64,000 nucleotides of DNA from Candidatus Methanosuratincola sp. (GTDB taxonomy: Archaea > Thermoproteota > Methanomethylicia > Methanomethylicales > Methanomethylicaceae): assembly GCA_037478935.1 (NCBI GenBank), contig JBBFLR010000003.1, forward strand, positions 1-64,000, read 5' to 3'. The notes under the pieces are model-generated. The model saw only the letters and a program-made list of their open reading frames with translations, was not told the origin of the DNA and did no database searches. Both the position numbers and the translations under genes were made by a program. Below, one piece after another: positions 16,967 to 25,829 of this stretch (the stretch's first letter is position 1; the number at the start of each line of letters is the position of its first letter).

Positions 16967-17941
16967 GTGTCTGGCTTGAGGTTCCCTCTTTTTTTATTCA
17001 GAAAGTTCTTGAGGTATTTGGTTCTCGTCTTCGCTATCATTACGGTCAACTTTCTTATCCCTCGCCTGATGCCGGGCGATCCGATGATCTTCATATTCGG
17101 AGAGGAGGTCTACGGTGCCGCAATCAGGAACCCTGAACTCTTTGAGGCTCTTACTGCAAAGTATGGGTTGAATCTTCCCCTGGTCGATCAGTTCTGGATT
17201 TACCTGATGAGCCTGTTCAGGGCAGACTTCGGCTATTCATTCAGCTATGGTCGACAAATCTCTGAGATAATTGCCGAAAGGCTCCCTCTTACTTTAATTA
17301 TGACCGTGCCATCCACAGTGCTTTCCCTTGTTGCAGGGACTGCCATCGGTCTCACCCTCGGCTGGGAATCAGACAGGCTGCCAAAACGGTTAGTCTCCGC
17401 TGCTTGCGTGGCAGTACACTCTTTTCCCACATACTGGTTGGCAATGTTGATGCTGCTGTTCTTCTCGCTATGGCTTGGATGGGCGCCGATCGGCGGCGCT
17501 CCCCCTGCTGGAGCATCCTTTGTCGCCATCGTCCAGCATCTGTCCCTGCCTCTCCTGGTTCTCGCGATATTCAACACGGCATATGTGTCGATAATTGTGC
17601 GCGGGCTGACGATCGAGATCTCTGAGGAGCCGTTTGTCATAGCTGCCCTCTCTAAGGGTCTTGGCAAACTCAATTTCAGCCTGCGCCACCTTCTTAAGCC
17701 ATCCCTCCCTCCCCTCCTTTCGCTTTTCGCGATCGAGATGGGTTTCGCGTTCTCCGGCGCACTTCTAGTGGAGATTGCATTCAGCTGGCCCGGCATGGGC
17801 TATACGATGTGGCAGGCCGTGATCGAAAGGGATTACCCTCTGCTACAGGCTTCATTCACAATGGTGGCATTGGTAGTTGTCAGCGCGAATGCCTTGGCTG
17901 ATGCTCTTTCTTATGCACTGGATCCGAGGTCAAGATCATGA
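16967..17941 (+). CDS. ABC transporter permease, DppB/NikB type
   Basis: Inner-membrane permease of the binding-protein-dependent Opp/Nik family, 324 residues, GTG start 21 bp after the binding protein. It shows the N-terminal segment RYLVLVFAIITVNFLIPRLMP with its PGDP sequence, the periplasmic-type loop KYGLNLPLVDQFWIYL and the cytoplasmic EAA-like loop VIAALSKGLGKLNFSLRHLL. The hallmark IAFSWPGMGYTMWQAVIERDYP is near the end. About six membrane spans. It pairs with the next gene as a heterodimeric channel. Confidence 0.88.
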   Translation: MSGLRFPLFLFRKFLRYLVLVFAIITVNFLIPRLMPGDPMIFIFGEEVYGAAIRNPELFEALTAKYGLNLPLVDQFWIYLMSLFRADFGYSFSYGRQISEIIAERLPLTLIMTVPSTVLSLVAGTAIGLTLGWESDRLPKRLVSAACVAVHSFPTYWLAMLMLLFFSLWLGWAPIGGAPPAGASFVAIVQHLSLPLLVLAIFNTAYVSIIVRGLTIEISEEPFVIAALSKGLGKLNFSLRHLLKPSLPPLLSLFAIEMGFAFSGALLVEIAFSWPGMGYTMWQAVIERDYPLLQASFTMVALVVVSANALADALSYALDPRSRS

Positions 17942-18777
17942 AAAGGTTTGGTTACTCTCCAACTGGGGTTGAGTGGGCCGGCATTGCCCTCATATTGGCG
18001 GTATTTGCAATGACATTGATGTCCTTCTTGCCAGGGGGGTGCTTCGGGATGCCTTCAAGCATTCCTTACCTGCCCCCCTCATCCTCAAACTTCCTTGGAA
18101 CAAACGATATAGGCGATGATGTTTTGGCGATCCTGCTCCAGGGGAGCAGGGTCTCGCTTTCGATAGGGTTGCTTGGCGCTACGGTCTCAACGCTGTTTGG
18201 CACCGTTATAGGCGTATTTGCAGGTTTTATGGGCGGGACCGTGGATGAGGCGCTTGGCTCGATAACTGATTTCTTCCTTGTTGTTCCTGCACTCCCACTG
18301 ATGATTCTACTTGCGGCTTATCTTGGTCCATCATTCATGAATGTCGTGATGGTTATTGGTCTGCTCTGGTGGCCGACAACCGCGAGGATGGTAAGGGCGC
18401 GCGCACGCCAGATCAGGGGTAGCCCTTTTATCGAGGGGCTGATGGGCGTAGGGGCAAGGAAGCCCTATATCATGTTCAGGCACGTGTTACCCAATGTCTG
18501 GGGCATTGTGCTAGCCAGGTTTGTGCTTGCGGTTTCCAGCTCGATCCTCTTGGAGGCTGGGCTGAGCTTCATCGGGCTCGGGGATCCGCAAAACCCAAGC
18601 TGGGGTATGATGCTCCATTTCGCCATGACTCGGGGAGCCCTCCTGCACGGGGCTTGGTGGACATTCGTGCCGCCAGGCATCTGCATATCTTTTTCCTCAC
18701 TTGGCTTCATCCTGATCGGCATGGGGATGGAGTCCAGGTACAGGTCAAGCACAAAGTCGATAGGTGATGTGTCATGA
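17938..18777 (+). CDS. ABC transporter permease, DppC/NikC type
   Basis: Second permease, 279 residues, overlapping the first by four bases. Features are LGTNDIGDDVLAILLQGSRV near the first loop, SIGLLGATVSTLFGTVIG, LPLMILLAAYLG, the EAA-like motif EGLMGVGARKPYIMFRHVLP and SILLEAGLSFIGLG, all typical of the DppC/OppC/NikC group. About five or six membrane spans. It forms the translocation pore with the preceding permease. Confidence 0.88.
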   Translation: MKRFGYSPTGVEWAGIALILAVFAMTLMSFLPGGCFGMPSSIPYLPPSSSNFLGTNDIGDDVLAILLQGSRVSLSIGLLGATVSTLFGTVIGVFAGFMGGTVDEALGSITDFFLVVPALPLMILLAAYLGPSFMNVVMVIGLLWWPTTARMVRARARQIRGSPFIEGLMGVGARKPYIMFRHVLPNVWGIVLARFVLAVSSSILLEAGLSFIGLGDPQNPSWGMMLHFAMTRGALLHGAWWTFVPPGICISFSSLGFILIGMGMESRYRSSTKSIGDVS

Positions 18778-19739
18778 AGCAACTCAGCCCGAAATCATAT
18801 GAAACGCCTTCCCAGAGACTCCTAGACTCTGCTCCTCTGCTCGGCTGCAGGGATGTGGTGAAGATCTTCAAATCATACCTAAAGGGAGGCTTCACTGCGC
18901 TGGCGGGCGCATCAATCTCGATCAGGAGAGGGGAACTGCTTGCGTTGATTGGGGAGTCAGGCAGCGGAAAGACCACCTTGGCAAAGATATTGGCAGGCCT
19001 GATTCAACCCACAAGCGGAGAGGTCTTTTTTGGGGATAAGCCGTTAGCCAAGATGGGCAGCAAGGATCTCCTCCACTTCAGGAGAAAAGTCCAGTTCGTG
19101 CCGCAGTACCCCGATCTGGCCCTGGATCCGACATGGTACATTTATGATAGCATAGCGGAGCCGCTGAGGATACACAAGGAAGCGAGAACGCGGGAAGAAG
19201 AATTGGAAAAGGTCCGGTCTGTCTCGTCTAGAGTTGGTCTAGGTTTGGATCAACTTAGGCGCAAGCCGAGGGATCTGAGCGGCGGCGAGCTGCAGAGGGC
19301 AGTTCTTGCTAAAGCTATGGTGCTCAGCCCTGATGTCGTGATAGCAGATGAGCCGACCTCTATGCTCGACCCTTCGACTCAGGCAAAGATTGTCCACCAG
19401 CTCCTTGAAGCCAAGAAGGAAAATGGGTTTGCCGTGCTTTTTGTTACCCATGACTTGAGCCTAGCCGAGGCGATCTCAAATCGAGTTTGCGTAATGCTGG
19501 GCGGGAGTATAGTGGAATCAGGGGCCGCCTCAGATGTATTTTCATCGCCCCTGCACCCGTATACCTTATCTCTCCTCTCGGGATCTGCCTCGGGACTCGA
19601 GATGAATAGGGGCACTGGGTGCCCATTTTACAGCCAATGCGATGCACGCATGGGGGCATGTTCAAAATCGTCTCCCCCTGAGTTCATGACTGGCAAGGCA
19701 AGATCGGTGAGGTGCTGGCTCTTTGGGCAAGATTATTGA
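18774..19739 (+). CDS. ABC transporter ATPase, DppD/NikD type
   Basis: Cytoplasmic ATPase, 321 residues. It has Walker A GESGSGKTT, Q-loop FVPQYPDLALDPTW, signature LSGGELQRAVLAKAM, Walker B VVIADEPTSMLD and switch His in FVTHDLS. The C-terminal oligopeptide-transporter extension HPYTLSLL is followed by a cysteine cluster (CPFYSQCDARMGAC) that in relatives may hold an iron-sulfur cluster. Overlaps the permease stop by four bases and the next ATPase by 17. Confidence 0.9.
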   Translation: MKQLSPKSYETPSQRLLDSAPLLGCRDVVKIFKSYLKGGFTALAGASISIRRGELLALIGESGSGKTTLAKILAGLIQPTSGEVFFGDKPLAKMGSKDLLHFRRKVQFVPQYPDLALDPTWYIYDSIAEPLRIHKEARTREEELEKVRSVSSRVGLGLDQLRRKPRDLSGGELQRAVLAKAMVLSPDVVIADEPTSMLDPSTQAKIVHQLLEAKKENGFAVLFVTHDLSLAEAISNRVCVMLGGSIVESGAASDVFSSPLHPYTLSLLSGSASGLEMNRGTGCPFYSQCDARMGACSKSSPPEFMTGKARSVRCWLFGQDY

Positions 19740-20658
19740 GATTAGGGACCTCTGCGTGGATTTCGAGATGCAACAGATGCGGGTTAGTGCACTCAATGGC
19801 GTCAACCTTGAGCTCCAGAGAGGTGAAGTGCTGGGTGTGCTCGGGGAGTCAGGCAGCGGAAAGACGGTGCTGCTCAACTCAGTGTTCAGGCTCCTTCCTG
19901 AAAATGCAAGGTCAAGTGGGGAGATCTTGTATTGCGGCAACGACATTCTTTCCATGGATCGGAAGAGGGCAATGCAGTTGATAGGAAGGCATTTCTCGCT
20001 CATACCGCAGGGCTTCGGTTCGCTCAATCCCTTCCTAAAATGCTGGCTCCAGATCTCTGAAAGGCCGATGGAGCACTTCAATATGGGAAAGGAAGAAGGA
20101 TACGGCACGGCGGTTAGGCTGCTTGGGGATATGGGCATAGAATCCCCTGAGAAAGCTGCCCGCAGCTACAGGCACCAGCTTAGCGGCGGCATGCTGCAGC
20201 GGGCTCTTGTCGCAATGGGCATCTCGGGGAAATCAGAGGCAGTGTTCGTTGACGAGCCGACAAAAGGTCTTGATGAAAGGAAGAAGCGTCTGGTGATCGA
20301 TCTGCTCCAATTGGCAAAGCAAAGGACAGGCGCAATGATGATCGTATCGCATGACCTATGCTTCTTAAAAGAGGTGTCGGATAGGGTCTGCGTAATGTAC
20401 TGTGGAGAGGTAGTTGAAATATCAAAAACTCGGGATTTCTTCGCCTCTCCTAAGCATCCATACTCCTGGGCGCTGCTCGAGTCTTTACCATCGAGGGGCC
20501 TAAAGCCGATTGAGGGGGAGAATCCGAGCATGGTTTCCCCGCCCCCCGGGTGCAGGTTCAACCCTCGCTGCAGTCACAGATCTGTGAGATGCTTGGATGA
20601 GAGACCGCCTCTGGCGGAAATTGATGGTTTCAAGGTAAGGTGCTTCAAATATGTCTGA
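19723..20658 (+). CDS. ABC transporter ATPase, DppF/NikE type
   Basis: Second ATPase, 311 residues: Walker A GESGSGKTVLL, Q-loop SLIPQGFGSLNP, signature LSGGMLQRALVAMGI, Walker B AVFVDEPTKGLD and H-loop IVSHDLC. The terminal HPYSWALLESLP and CRFNPRCSHRSVRC again form the Opp/Dpp extension. The most likely start at 19723 lies within the end of the previous gene. It would form a heterodimer with the upstream ATPase. Confidence 0.9.
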   Translation: MGKIIEIRDLCVDFEMQQMRVSALNGVNLELQRGEVLGVLGESGSGKTVLLNSVFRLLPENARSSGEILYCGNDILSMDRKRAMQLIGRHFSLIPQGFGSLNPFLKCWLQISERPMEHFNMGKEEGYGTAVRLLGDMGIESPEKAARSYRHQLSGGMLQRALVAMGISGKSEAVFVDEPTKGLDERKKRLVIDLLQLAKQRTGAMMIVSHDLCFLKEVSDRVCVMYCGEVVEISKTRDFFASPKHPYSWALLESLPSRGLKPIEGENPSMVSPPPGCRFNPRCSHRSVRCLDERPPLAEIDGFKVRCFKYV

Positions 20659-21478
20659 AATTGGAATAAAGGAAAGTGAAAATAAGATCTACGGCTACGA
20701 CGAAGAGCTTTGGTACCTCGTTTTGCGCAGCCAGAACAAGACCGGAGAGAGGGACATTGGTGCGATAGATCGTTACTTGCGCACGCATAGCCCTGGCAAA
20801 GAGATCTTGGATCTGGGGTGCGGAACAGGCAGGATCTCAAACATGTTGGCTGGAATGGGATACTCGGTGACAGGCATGGACCTTTCTAGCCGATGCATAG
20901 GCGAGGCAAAGAGGCTTGCTCAAGAACTTGGCGTATCCAAAAATGTGACCTACATTGTTGGCGACTATAGGGAGCTTGGCCCCGTCTCTGGAAAGAAATT
21001 CGATGCTGCCCTCTGCATACTTGCCCCTGCGTGGAAGTCTATTGATGAGGCAACTTCGGTCTTTGGGAATCTAGCCCTTCACATGAGGGATGGCGCAATA
21101 CTTTTGCTGAGGGAGACTGTCAAGGAGCGTTTCTTGGCTTCTCTGAGCGCGGCTCCATCTGTTCAGAGCTGGTTCAGGGTCGCGGGCGACATTTTGTGCC
21201 TCCATGCATGGCATTATTACTGCATGGAATCGAGAGTAACGACCACCAAGGAGTTCTACAGGCGCCGGGGCAAAGATTTTGAGTATATTGCCCGGGTAGA
21301 ACAGGAGTATGTTCTCCGCTCAATCGCGGATTATTCAGCAGCTCTCGAGCGCGCAGGATGGGATGTCGTGGAAATCGCCAATGAATCTGTTGACCTTCTC
21401 GAGCCTGAGAAGTACAATGACCCGTGGTGGCTTTTCAGTGCATTGATCGTCGCCAAGTTGGGGGGCAGGCGTGCTTAG
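20651..21478 (+). CDS. Class I SAM-dependent methyltransferase
   Basis: 275-residue protein with the SAM-binding motif I LDLGCGTGRISNMLAGMGY, acidic motif II TGMDLSSRCI and a motif-IV-like ALCILAPAW. The C-terminal half is rich in aromatic residues (HAWHYYCMESR) and has no recognised substrate domain. The ATG overlaps the last transporter gene by eight bases, so it belongs to that operon. The substrate is unknown: given the shared operator it might act on a tetrapyrrole, a metallophore or the transported solute, but this is speculation from context. The family call is firm. Confidence 0.82.
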   Translation: MSEIGIKESENKIYGYDEELWYLVLRSQNKTGERDIGAIDRYLRTHSPGKEILDLGCGTGRISNMLAGMGYSVTGMDLSSRCIGEAKRLAQELGVSKNVTYIVGDYRELGPVSGKKFDAALCILAPAWKSIDEATSVFGNLALHMRDGAILLLRETVKERFLASLSAAPSVQSWFRVAGDILCLHAWHYYCMESRVTTTKEFYRRRGKDFEYIARVEQEYVLRSIADYSAALERAGWDVVEIANESVDLLEPEKYNDPWWLFSALIVAKLGGRRA

Positions 21479-21593
21479 TTGGAAGCCCGCCTCAAAATAG
21501 CGCCTTTTCCGCCAATACAGCGGCTAGCAATTCGAACTGTTGAACAATAAGCTTAAATTCAAAAATCAATTCACACACTAATGGTAATGCAAT

Positions 21594-22601
21594 TTGGAAA
21601 AAAAGGTGATCCACAGGCGTGAGGCTCAGCTGCTACTGAGGGCTATTAAGGAGGGCAGGATCTCTTTCTTCAAGCCTCTCGTCTCGTTTTCTGGAGGGGT
21701 GCACTACCCTGAAGTCCAGGAAATTACAGGTGCTGATCCGCATGAGTCTGCAGAGCTTCTGGAAAGTCTAGAACGCGAGGGCATCTTGGCATCTGAGGAA
21801 GCAGAGAACTTGATCGTATGCCCTGTTTGCGGCTCGCACCAGTTCTTCATCCAGATAAGGTGCCGAACATGCGGATCGATGAAGATCTCAAAAGCGCCCA
21901 TGCTTGAGCACTTGAAGTGCGGAATGATAGAGACTGAGGATGTCTTCAGGCAGGGGGACCGTCTTGTCTGTCCGAAGTGCCGCAAGCCGCTGACTGCAAT
22001 AGGCGTCGACTACCGGAAGCATGGTTATTTCTACCACTGCAGCTCGTGCGGCCGGTTTGACCCAAGCCCCGAGAAGCGTTACATATGCCAAAATGGGCAC
22101 AGCTCAGGGGATTCTGATCTGCAGCTCAAGCGCGTGCCTGGGTACAGGCTTAGCCCTGGGGGCCTGGCGATCCTAGAGAAAGAGCTGATCGATCTAGGCA
22201 GGGTAGCCCAGCGGCTCCAGTCCCTAGGCTTCTACGCCGAGGCGCCTGCAAGGATCCGGGGCAAGAGCGGGGTAGTTCACGAGTTCGATCTCGTCGTGTG
22301 GGGGAGCAAAGATTCGGCAGTCCCCTCCGCGGCAGTCAGCATTTACGCCTCTGACAGGCCTCTCGATTCGATGATAGTCCTCGCTACCATGGCAAAATCG
22401 ATCGATGTGGCCTCCGGGGCTACTTTGATCGCTGCCATCCCTTCGCTTGACCAGCCAGCAAGAAACCTGGCGGAGGGCTACGGAATGCAAGTGGTCGAGG
22501 CGGGATCAGCCTCCGATCTTATCGAGGAGATCAGGACCAGGCTCGAAGGCGTGCTGCAGAAGCCGGAAGTCGTCAGGTCGACCCCTCCTGAGACATACTG
22601 A
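21594..22601 (+). CDS. TackOD1-like zinc-ribbon protein
   Basis: 335 residues, TTG start (GTG at 21606 is possible). The N-terminal 70 residues look like a short helical or winged-helix segment. The middle has zinc-ribbon CxxC pairs: CPVCGS, CRTCGS, CPKCRK, CSSCGR and a final CQNG. The pattern and length resemble the 'Thaumarchaeal output domain 1' (TackOD1) proteins of TACK archaea. The last third is a Rossmann-like region with VVHEFDLVVWGS, SMIVLATMAK and ATLIAAIPSLD, resembling restriction-endonuclease-like or Mrr-type folds. A TATA-like CTTAAATTC lies about 40 bp upstream. Followed after 20 bp by a glycosyltransferase. Function unknown; TackOD1 is assigned from memory of the pattern. Confidence 0.6.
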   Translation: MEKKVIHRREAQLLLRAIKEGRISFFKPLVSFSGGVHYPEVQEITGADPHESAELLESLEREGILASEEAENLIVCPVCGSHQFFIQIRCRTCGSMKISKAPMLEHLKCGMIETEDVFRQGDRLVCPKCRKPLTAIGVDYRKHGYFYHCSSCGRFDPSPEKRYICQNGHSSGDSDLQLKRVPGYRLSPGGLAILEKELIDLGRVAQRLQSLGFYAEAPARIRGKSGVVHEFDLVVWGSKDSAVPSAAVSIYASDRPLDSMIVLATMAKSIDVASGATLIAAIPSLDQPARNLAEGYGMQVVEAGSASDLIEEIRTRLEGVLQKPEVVRSTPPETY

Positions 22602-22621
22602 CCCCCGGGAGGCGCCAGTAA

Positions 22622-24079
22622 ATGTCGTACAAGGAGAAAGAGCATTTTTGGGAGATTGCCCTGATCCTTCTCCTTGTATTCGCGACAACAGGGCTCATAT
22701 TGATCTTCACCCCCGGCCTACTCGCCTTGATCACCTTCGGATCAGCGGCCCTTCTTGTCGCATACTTCCTGATCCTTATGAGGGTGCCACCCACCAAGGG
22801 AAGGTCGAAGGTCCCGCCCCTCCTGATCTTGGCAATCCTGATCCTTCCCTTATTTTTCGCGGCCGTGGCATTCCTAGAGACATACAGCATCACGCGGTCT
22901 ATTGCCTCATCAGTTGTTGCCCTGGGGCTGGTCTTCACATTCTGGAGCAACTTCCTTGCGGTCCCACTGGCAGTCTACCACAAAAGGATAGAGAGGGAAG
23001 AGCCGCCCCTCGAATCATATCCGCTAGTAAGCATCATAGTGCCTGCGTACAATGAGGAGAGGGTCATTGCGAGGACCCTGGAATCCCTGGTTGAGGCTGA
23101 CTACCCGAACAAGGAGATAATCATCGTTGACGACGGATCCACCGACAACACGCTCGCAATAGCCTCTTCCTACGAGAAGTTTGGGATCCGGGTCTACCAC
23201 AAGGAGAATGGCGGGAAGCACTCCGCTCTAAATTACGGAATCAGGCTCTCGAAAGGCGAAATAATCGTCACAGTCGATGCAGACAGCATTGTCGGTAGGG
23301 ATGCAATAAAAGGTCTGGTTAAGAAGTTCAGGAGCGAGGAGGTCTCAGCAGTCTGCGGCAACATAAAAGTGCTGAACAGGATGAACTGGGTTACTAAATG
23401 CCAGGCGCTGGAGTACATCGCAAGCATAAACATCTTCAGGAGGGCATTCGACCTCTTCGGAGCGGTTGCAGTGGTGCCTGGGGCTCTTGGCGCGTTCAGG
23501 AGGTCTGTTCTGGAAGCGGGAGGGCTTTACGACCCAGACACGATCGTTGAGGATTTCGACACCACGGTCAAGACGCTCAAGGCTGGCAGGATCGTGCAGG
23601 CATCGTCCGAGGCGCTTGCCTATACCGAGGCCCCAACCAGCCTCCGCGACCTCTATAGGCAGAGGATGAGGTGGTACCGGGGCAACTTCCAGACGATCTG
23701 GAAGCACAGGGATGCTTTCACAAACCCGCGGTTCGGTTTCCTCTACCAGATCACCTTCCCATTCATCTTTTTGACAATGGTGATGCTCCCTTTTGCAGGA
23801 ATTGCTGTCTGGGCGTCGGCATTCGCCTCCTTGATCCAGGGTGAGTATCTCCAAATTTTGGCCATGTTCCTGATCTTTGTGTTCCTTCAGTTCTTGCTTA
23901 GCCTATTGGCGGTTGAGATAGATGGGGAGGACCGGCGGCTCGTCCTTTTTTCGCCATTCTTTGTCTTCGGCTACAAGCAGTTGATAGATTTTTTCCTCAT
24001 CAAGGCCCTATTCGACGTGCTGCTCAAGAGGAGGGTTTCATGGACGCGCGTCAGGAGGATAGGGGAGGCTGGCGCTTGA
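22622..24079 (+). CDS. Membrane-bound family 2 glycosyltransferase
   Basis: 485 residues. There are three or four N-terminal membrane spans, then a processive-type GT-A domain: IIVPAYNEERVI, IIVDDGSTDN (nucleotide Asp), VTVDADSIV (DxD-like), VEDFDTT (catalytic ED) and QRMRWYRGN (QxxRW). Three or four C-terminal spans follow. This architecture is that of cellulose, hyaluronan or poly-N-acetylglucosamine synthases (NodC/HAS/PgaC type), which polymerise and export sugar chains. It is probably co-transcribed with the upstream zinc-ribbon protein, which might regulate it. The polymer made cannot be predicted from this sequence. Confidence 0.87.
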   Translation: MSYKEKEHFWEIALILLLVFATTGLILIFTPGLLALITFGSAALLVAYFLILMRVPPTKGRSKVPPLLILAILILPLFFAAVAFLETYSITRSIASSVVALGLVFTFWSNFLAVPLAVYHKRIEREEPPLESYPLVSIIVPAYNEERVIARTLESLVEADYPNKEIIIVDDGSTDNTLAIASSYEKFGIRVYHKENGGKHSALNYGIRLSKGEIIVTVDADSIVGRDAIKGLVKKFRSEEVSAVCGNIKVLNRMNWVTKCQALEYIASINIFRRAFDLFGAVAVVPGALGAFRRSVLEAGGLYDPDTIVEDFDTTVKTLKAGRIVQASSEALAYTEAPTSLRDLYRQRMRWYRGNFQTIWKHRDAFTNPRFGFLYQITFPFIFLTMVMLPFAGIAVWASAFASLIQGEYLQILAMFLIFVFLQFLLSLLAVEIDGEDRRLVLFSPFFVFGYKQLIDFFLIKALFDVLLKRRVSWTRVRRIGEAGA

Positions 24080-24111
24080 AAACAGAACCTCCTGGAATTG
24101 CGCGAGTCGGC

Positions 24112-24131
24112 AGAATAAATAAAAAGAAAGA
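24112..24131 (-). terminator. T-rich terminator after purC
   Basis: Read on the minus strand, the bases just after the purC stop are rich in T (plus-strand AATAAATAAAAAGAAAG). Archaeal termination commonly uses such T-tracts without a hairpin. The same stretch lies downstream of the convergent glycosyltransferase. Confidence 0.4.
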
Positions 24132-24147
24132 GGCTCTTAGGTCCGGC

Positions 24148-25089
24148 TCATCTGGAAAAGATCTCGTCAACGCTCGCAAGTTGCAGATCATCTATCGTCG
24201 ACTCCCCAGAGATTACGGAGTAGGCGCCGATGCACCTCTTGGAGATCTCCCTCACGACTTCTTGGGGCAGCTCTGGTGGGTTCCCCTCTCCCGAGAAGCC
24301 CATCCTCCTTAGGCATTCCCTCAGGAACTCCTTGTCCAAGCAGTGCTTCTCTTGGGGCTCCCCCGGTCTATAGTATTTTATTGCCCACATCCTGGCTGAG
24401 TCGTGGGTTGGCGGCTCATCTATCTGGATAAGCTCCCCCTTGACCGAGCCGAACTCTATTTTGAAATCCGGTATTATTATCCCCCTCTTCTTGCCTTCAG
24501 CCTCGTAGAACTCGAATAGCCTCAGTGTGGCTTCCTCGAGCTCACCCCATGTATCCCTGTCGACTAGCCCCCTCCTTATCGCCTCATCTTTTGAGATCTC
24601 TTCGTCGTGGCCCACGTCCGCCTTTGTAGTCGGGGTTATGACTGCCTCAGGCAGCTCATCCGCAAGCCTCAGCCCGTCAGGGAACTTCATCCCATACATC
24701 TCCCTGCGCCCATCCCTGTACGCCCTCCATAGGGATCCGTACAAGTACTTCCTCACGACCCACTCGACATCGATCCGCTTGGCCTTCTTTACGCGTATCG
24801 TACGGCTATCCTCCACGCTTACCAGGTGGTTTGGGAAGACCTTCCTGCTCCTCTCCATCCAGTAGACAGACAGCTTGAGCAGCGACTCGCCCTTGTGGGG
24901 TATCAGCGTGGGCATTACCACGTCGAATGCTGAGATCCTGTCAGTGTGGTAGATGAGCAACTCGTCCCCGAGGTCATAAACATCCCTCACCTTCCCCCTC
25001 CTGGGGGTCCCTATCCTCAGATCAGAATGCCTCACTACCTCTACTTTTTTGCCCGTGAGCGGGTCATTCACAATCTCCAATGCAGGCAC
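24148..25089 (-). CDS. purC: SAICAR synthetase
   Basis: Phosphoribosylaminoimidazole-succinocarboxamide synthase, the ATP-dependent addition of aspartate to CAIR in purine synthesis. 313 residues, longer than the about 240 of bacterial PurC but normal for the eukaryote-like and archaeal form. Motifs are GKVRDVYDLGDELLIYHTDR, ISAFDVVMPTLIPHKG, VRKYLYGSLWRAYRDG, IPDFKIEFG and IDEPPTHDSARMWA. The GTG at 25089 gives a natural N-terminus but has no SD, so it may be leaderless; a TTG at 25080 is an alternative. It stands alone, apart from purF/purD, and is divergent from the PadR gene. Confidence 0.93.
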   Translation of the reverse strand: MPALEIVNDPLTGKKVEVVRHSDLRIGTPRRGKVRDVYDLGDELLIYHTDRISAFDVVMPTLIPHKGESLLKLSVYWMERSRKVFPNHLVSVEDSRTIRVKKAKRIDVEWVVRKYLYGSLWRAYRDGRREMYGMKFPDGLRLADELPEAVITPTTKADVGHDEEISKDEAIRRGLVDRDTWGELEEATLRLFEFYEAEGKKRGIIIPDFKIEFGSVKGELIQIDEPPTHDSARMWAIKYYRPGEPQEKHCLDKEFLRECLRRMGFSGEGNPPELPQEVVREISKRCIGAYSVISGESTIDDLQLASVDEIFSR

Positions 25090-25197
25090 CGTGGACTATT
25101 GGTTTTTTTGTGGTTATATCCTTTCCTTCGTTTTACTTCACTTGCCTTCCTGCCCAAACTCCATGCCAACAAAAATCCGGCGCAATGTCGCTTAATA

Positions 25198-25222
25198 TAT
25201 CGCATAAGATACATTTAAATAT
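25198..25222 (+). promoter_or_regulatory. Promoter of the PadR-ABC operon with inverted repeat
   Basis: ATTTAAATAT at 25213-25222 is a good archaeal TATA box 23-32 bp before the PadR ATG (25245), consistent with a very short or absent leader. Immediately upstream TATC, six bases, GATA (25198-25211) forms a small inverted repeat that could be the PadR autoregulatory site, since PadR proteins often repress their own operon. Confidence 0.45.
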
Positions 25223-25244
25223 CAGTCCGCCTGATTGCGGTGTT

Positions 25245-25829
25245 ATGCCAGATCCACTCGGCTGCGGGCCAGATGAAGCACAAGCGTCATTCACGCCGCA
25301 GTCTGCCCCAAGGGGCCTGCTCTTCATGTACATATTGCACCGGCTAGGCACCAAGCCTTCCCACGGCTATGAGATCCTTCACGACATCGAGGCGAAGACG
25401 GGCGGGGCGTGGCGCCCAAGACCCGGCGCCTTATACCCCATGCTGAAGAAGATGGTCGCTGCCGGATACATCGAGTGCCTTGATGCCGGGGAAGAGACCA
25501 ACCAGAAGGTCTATTCGCTGACGCCCAAAGGGAGGCTGGTGCTCGAAAAGACAAAGGAGAAGATCCGCGCCTCCGGGCACCGGGTCGAGTCCCTGAGGGG
25601 GATCTTCCTTGAGATGATGGGGGAGCACGAAGCCCTTGGTTTCCTGGTGGACGCCCTGAAGGGGCATTTCGATATGATAAGGGCTGCCTGTGCGCTGAAA
25701 TCACAAGAGCAGCCGAAGGCTGAGACTCAGTACAGGCTAAGGGAGTACTCCTTGCTCCTCGAGAAGGAGCTCAGGTGGGTCAACTCTGCGCTGAGGGATC
25801 TGGAAGCTGGTAATGTTCAATCTGACTAA
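25245..25829 (+). CDS. PadR-family transcriptional regulator
   Basis: With the ATG at 25245 the protein has 194 residues. The winged-helix domain has YILHRLGTKPSHGYEILHDIE, PRPGALYPMLKKMVAAGYIE and VYSLTPKGRLVLE, typical of PadR. A C-terminal helical part mediates dimerisation in this family. The upstream extension of the open frame crosses the promoter and purC start and is not used. It is followed by an overlapping ABC exporter, a common arrangement in which PadR represses a drug efflux pump until it binds the drug. The cysteine-containing N-terminal tail (PDPLGCGPDEAQAS) is unusual. Confidence 0.87.
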   Translation: MPDPLGCGPDEAQASFTPQSAPRGLLFMYILHRLGTKPSHGYEILHDIEAKTGGAWRPRPGALYPMLKKMVAAGYIECLDAGEETNQKVYSLTPKGRLVLEKTKEKIRASGHRVESLRGIFLEMMGEHEALGFLVDALKGHFDMIRAACALKSQEQPKAETQYRLREYSLLLEKELRWVNSALRDLEAGNVQSD

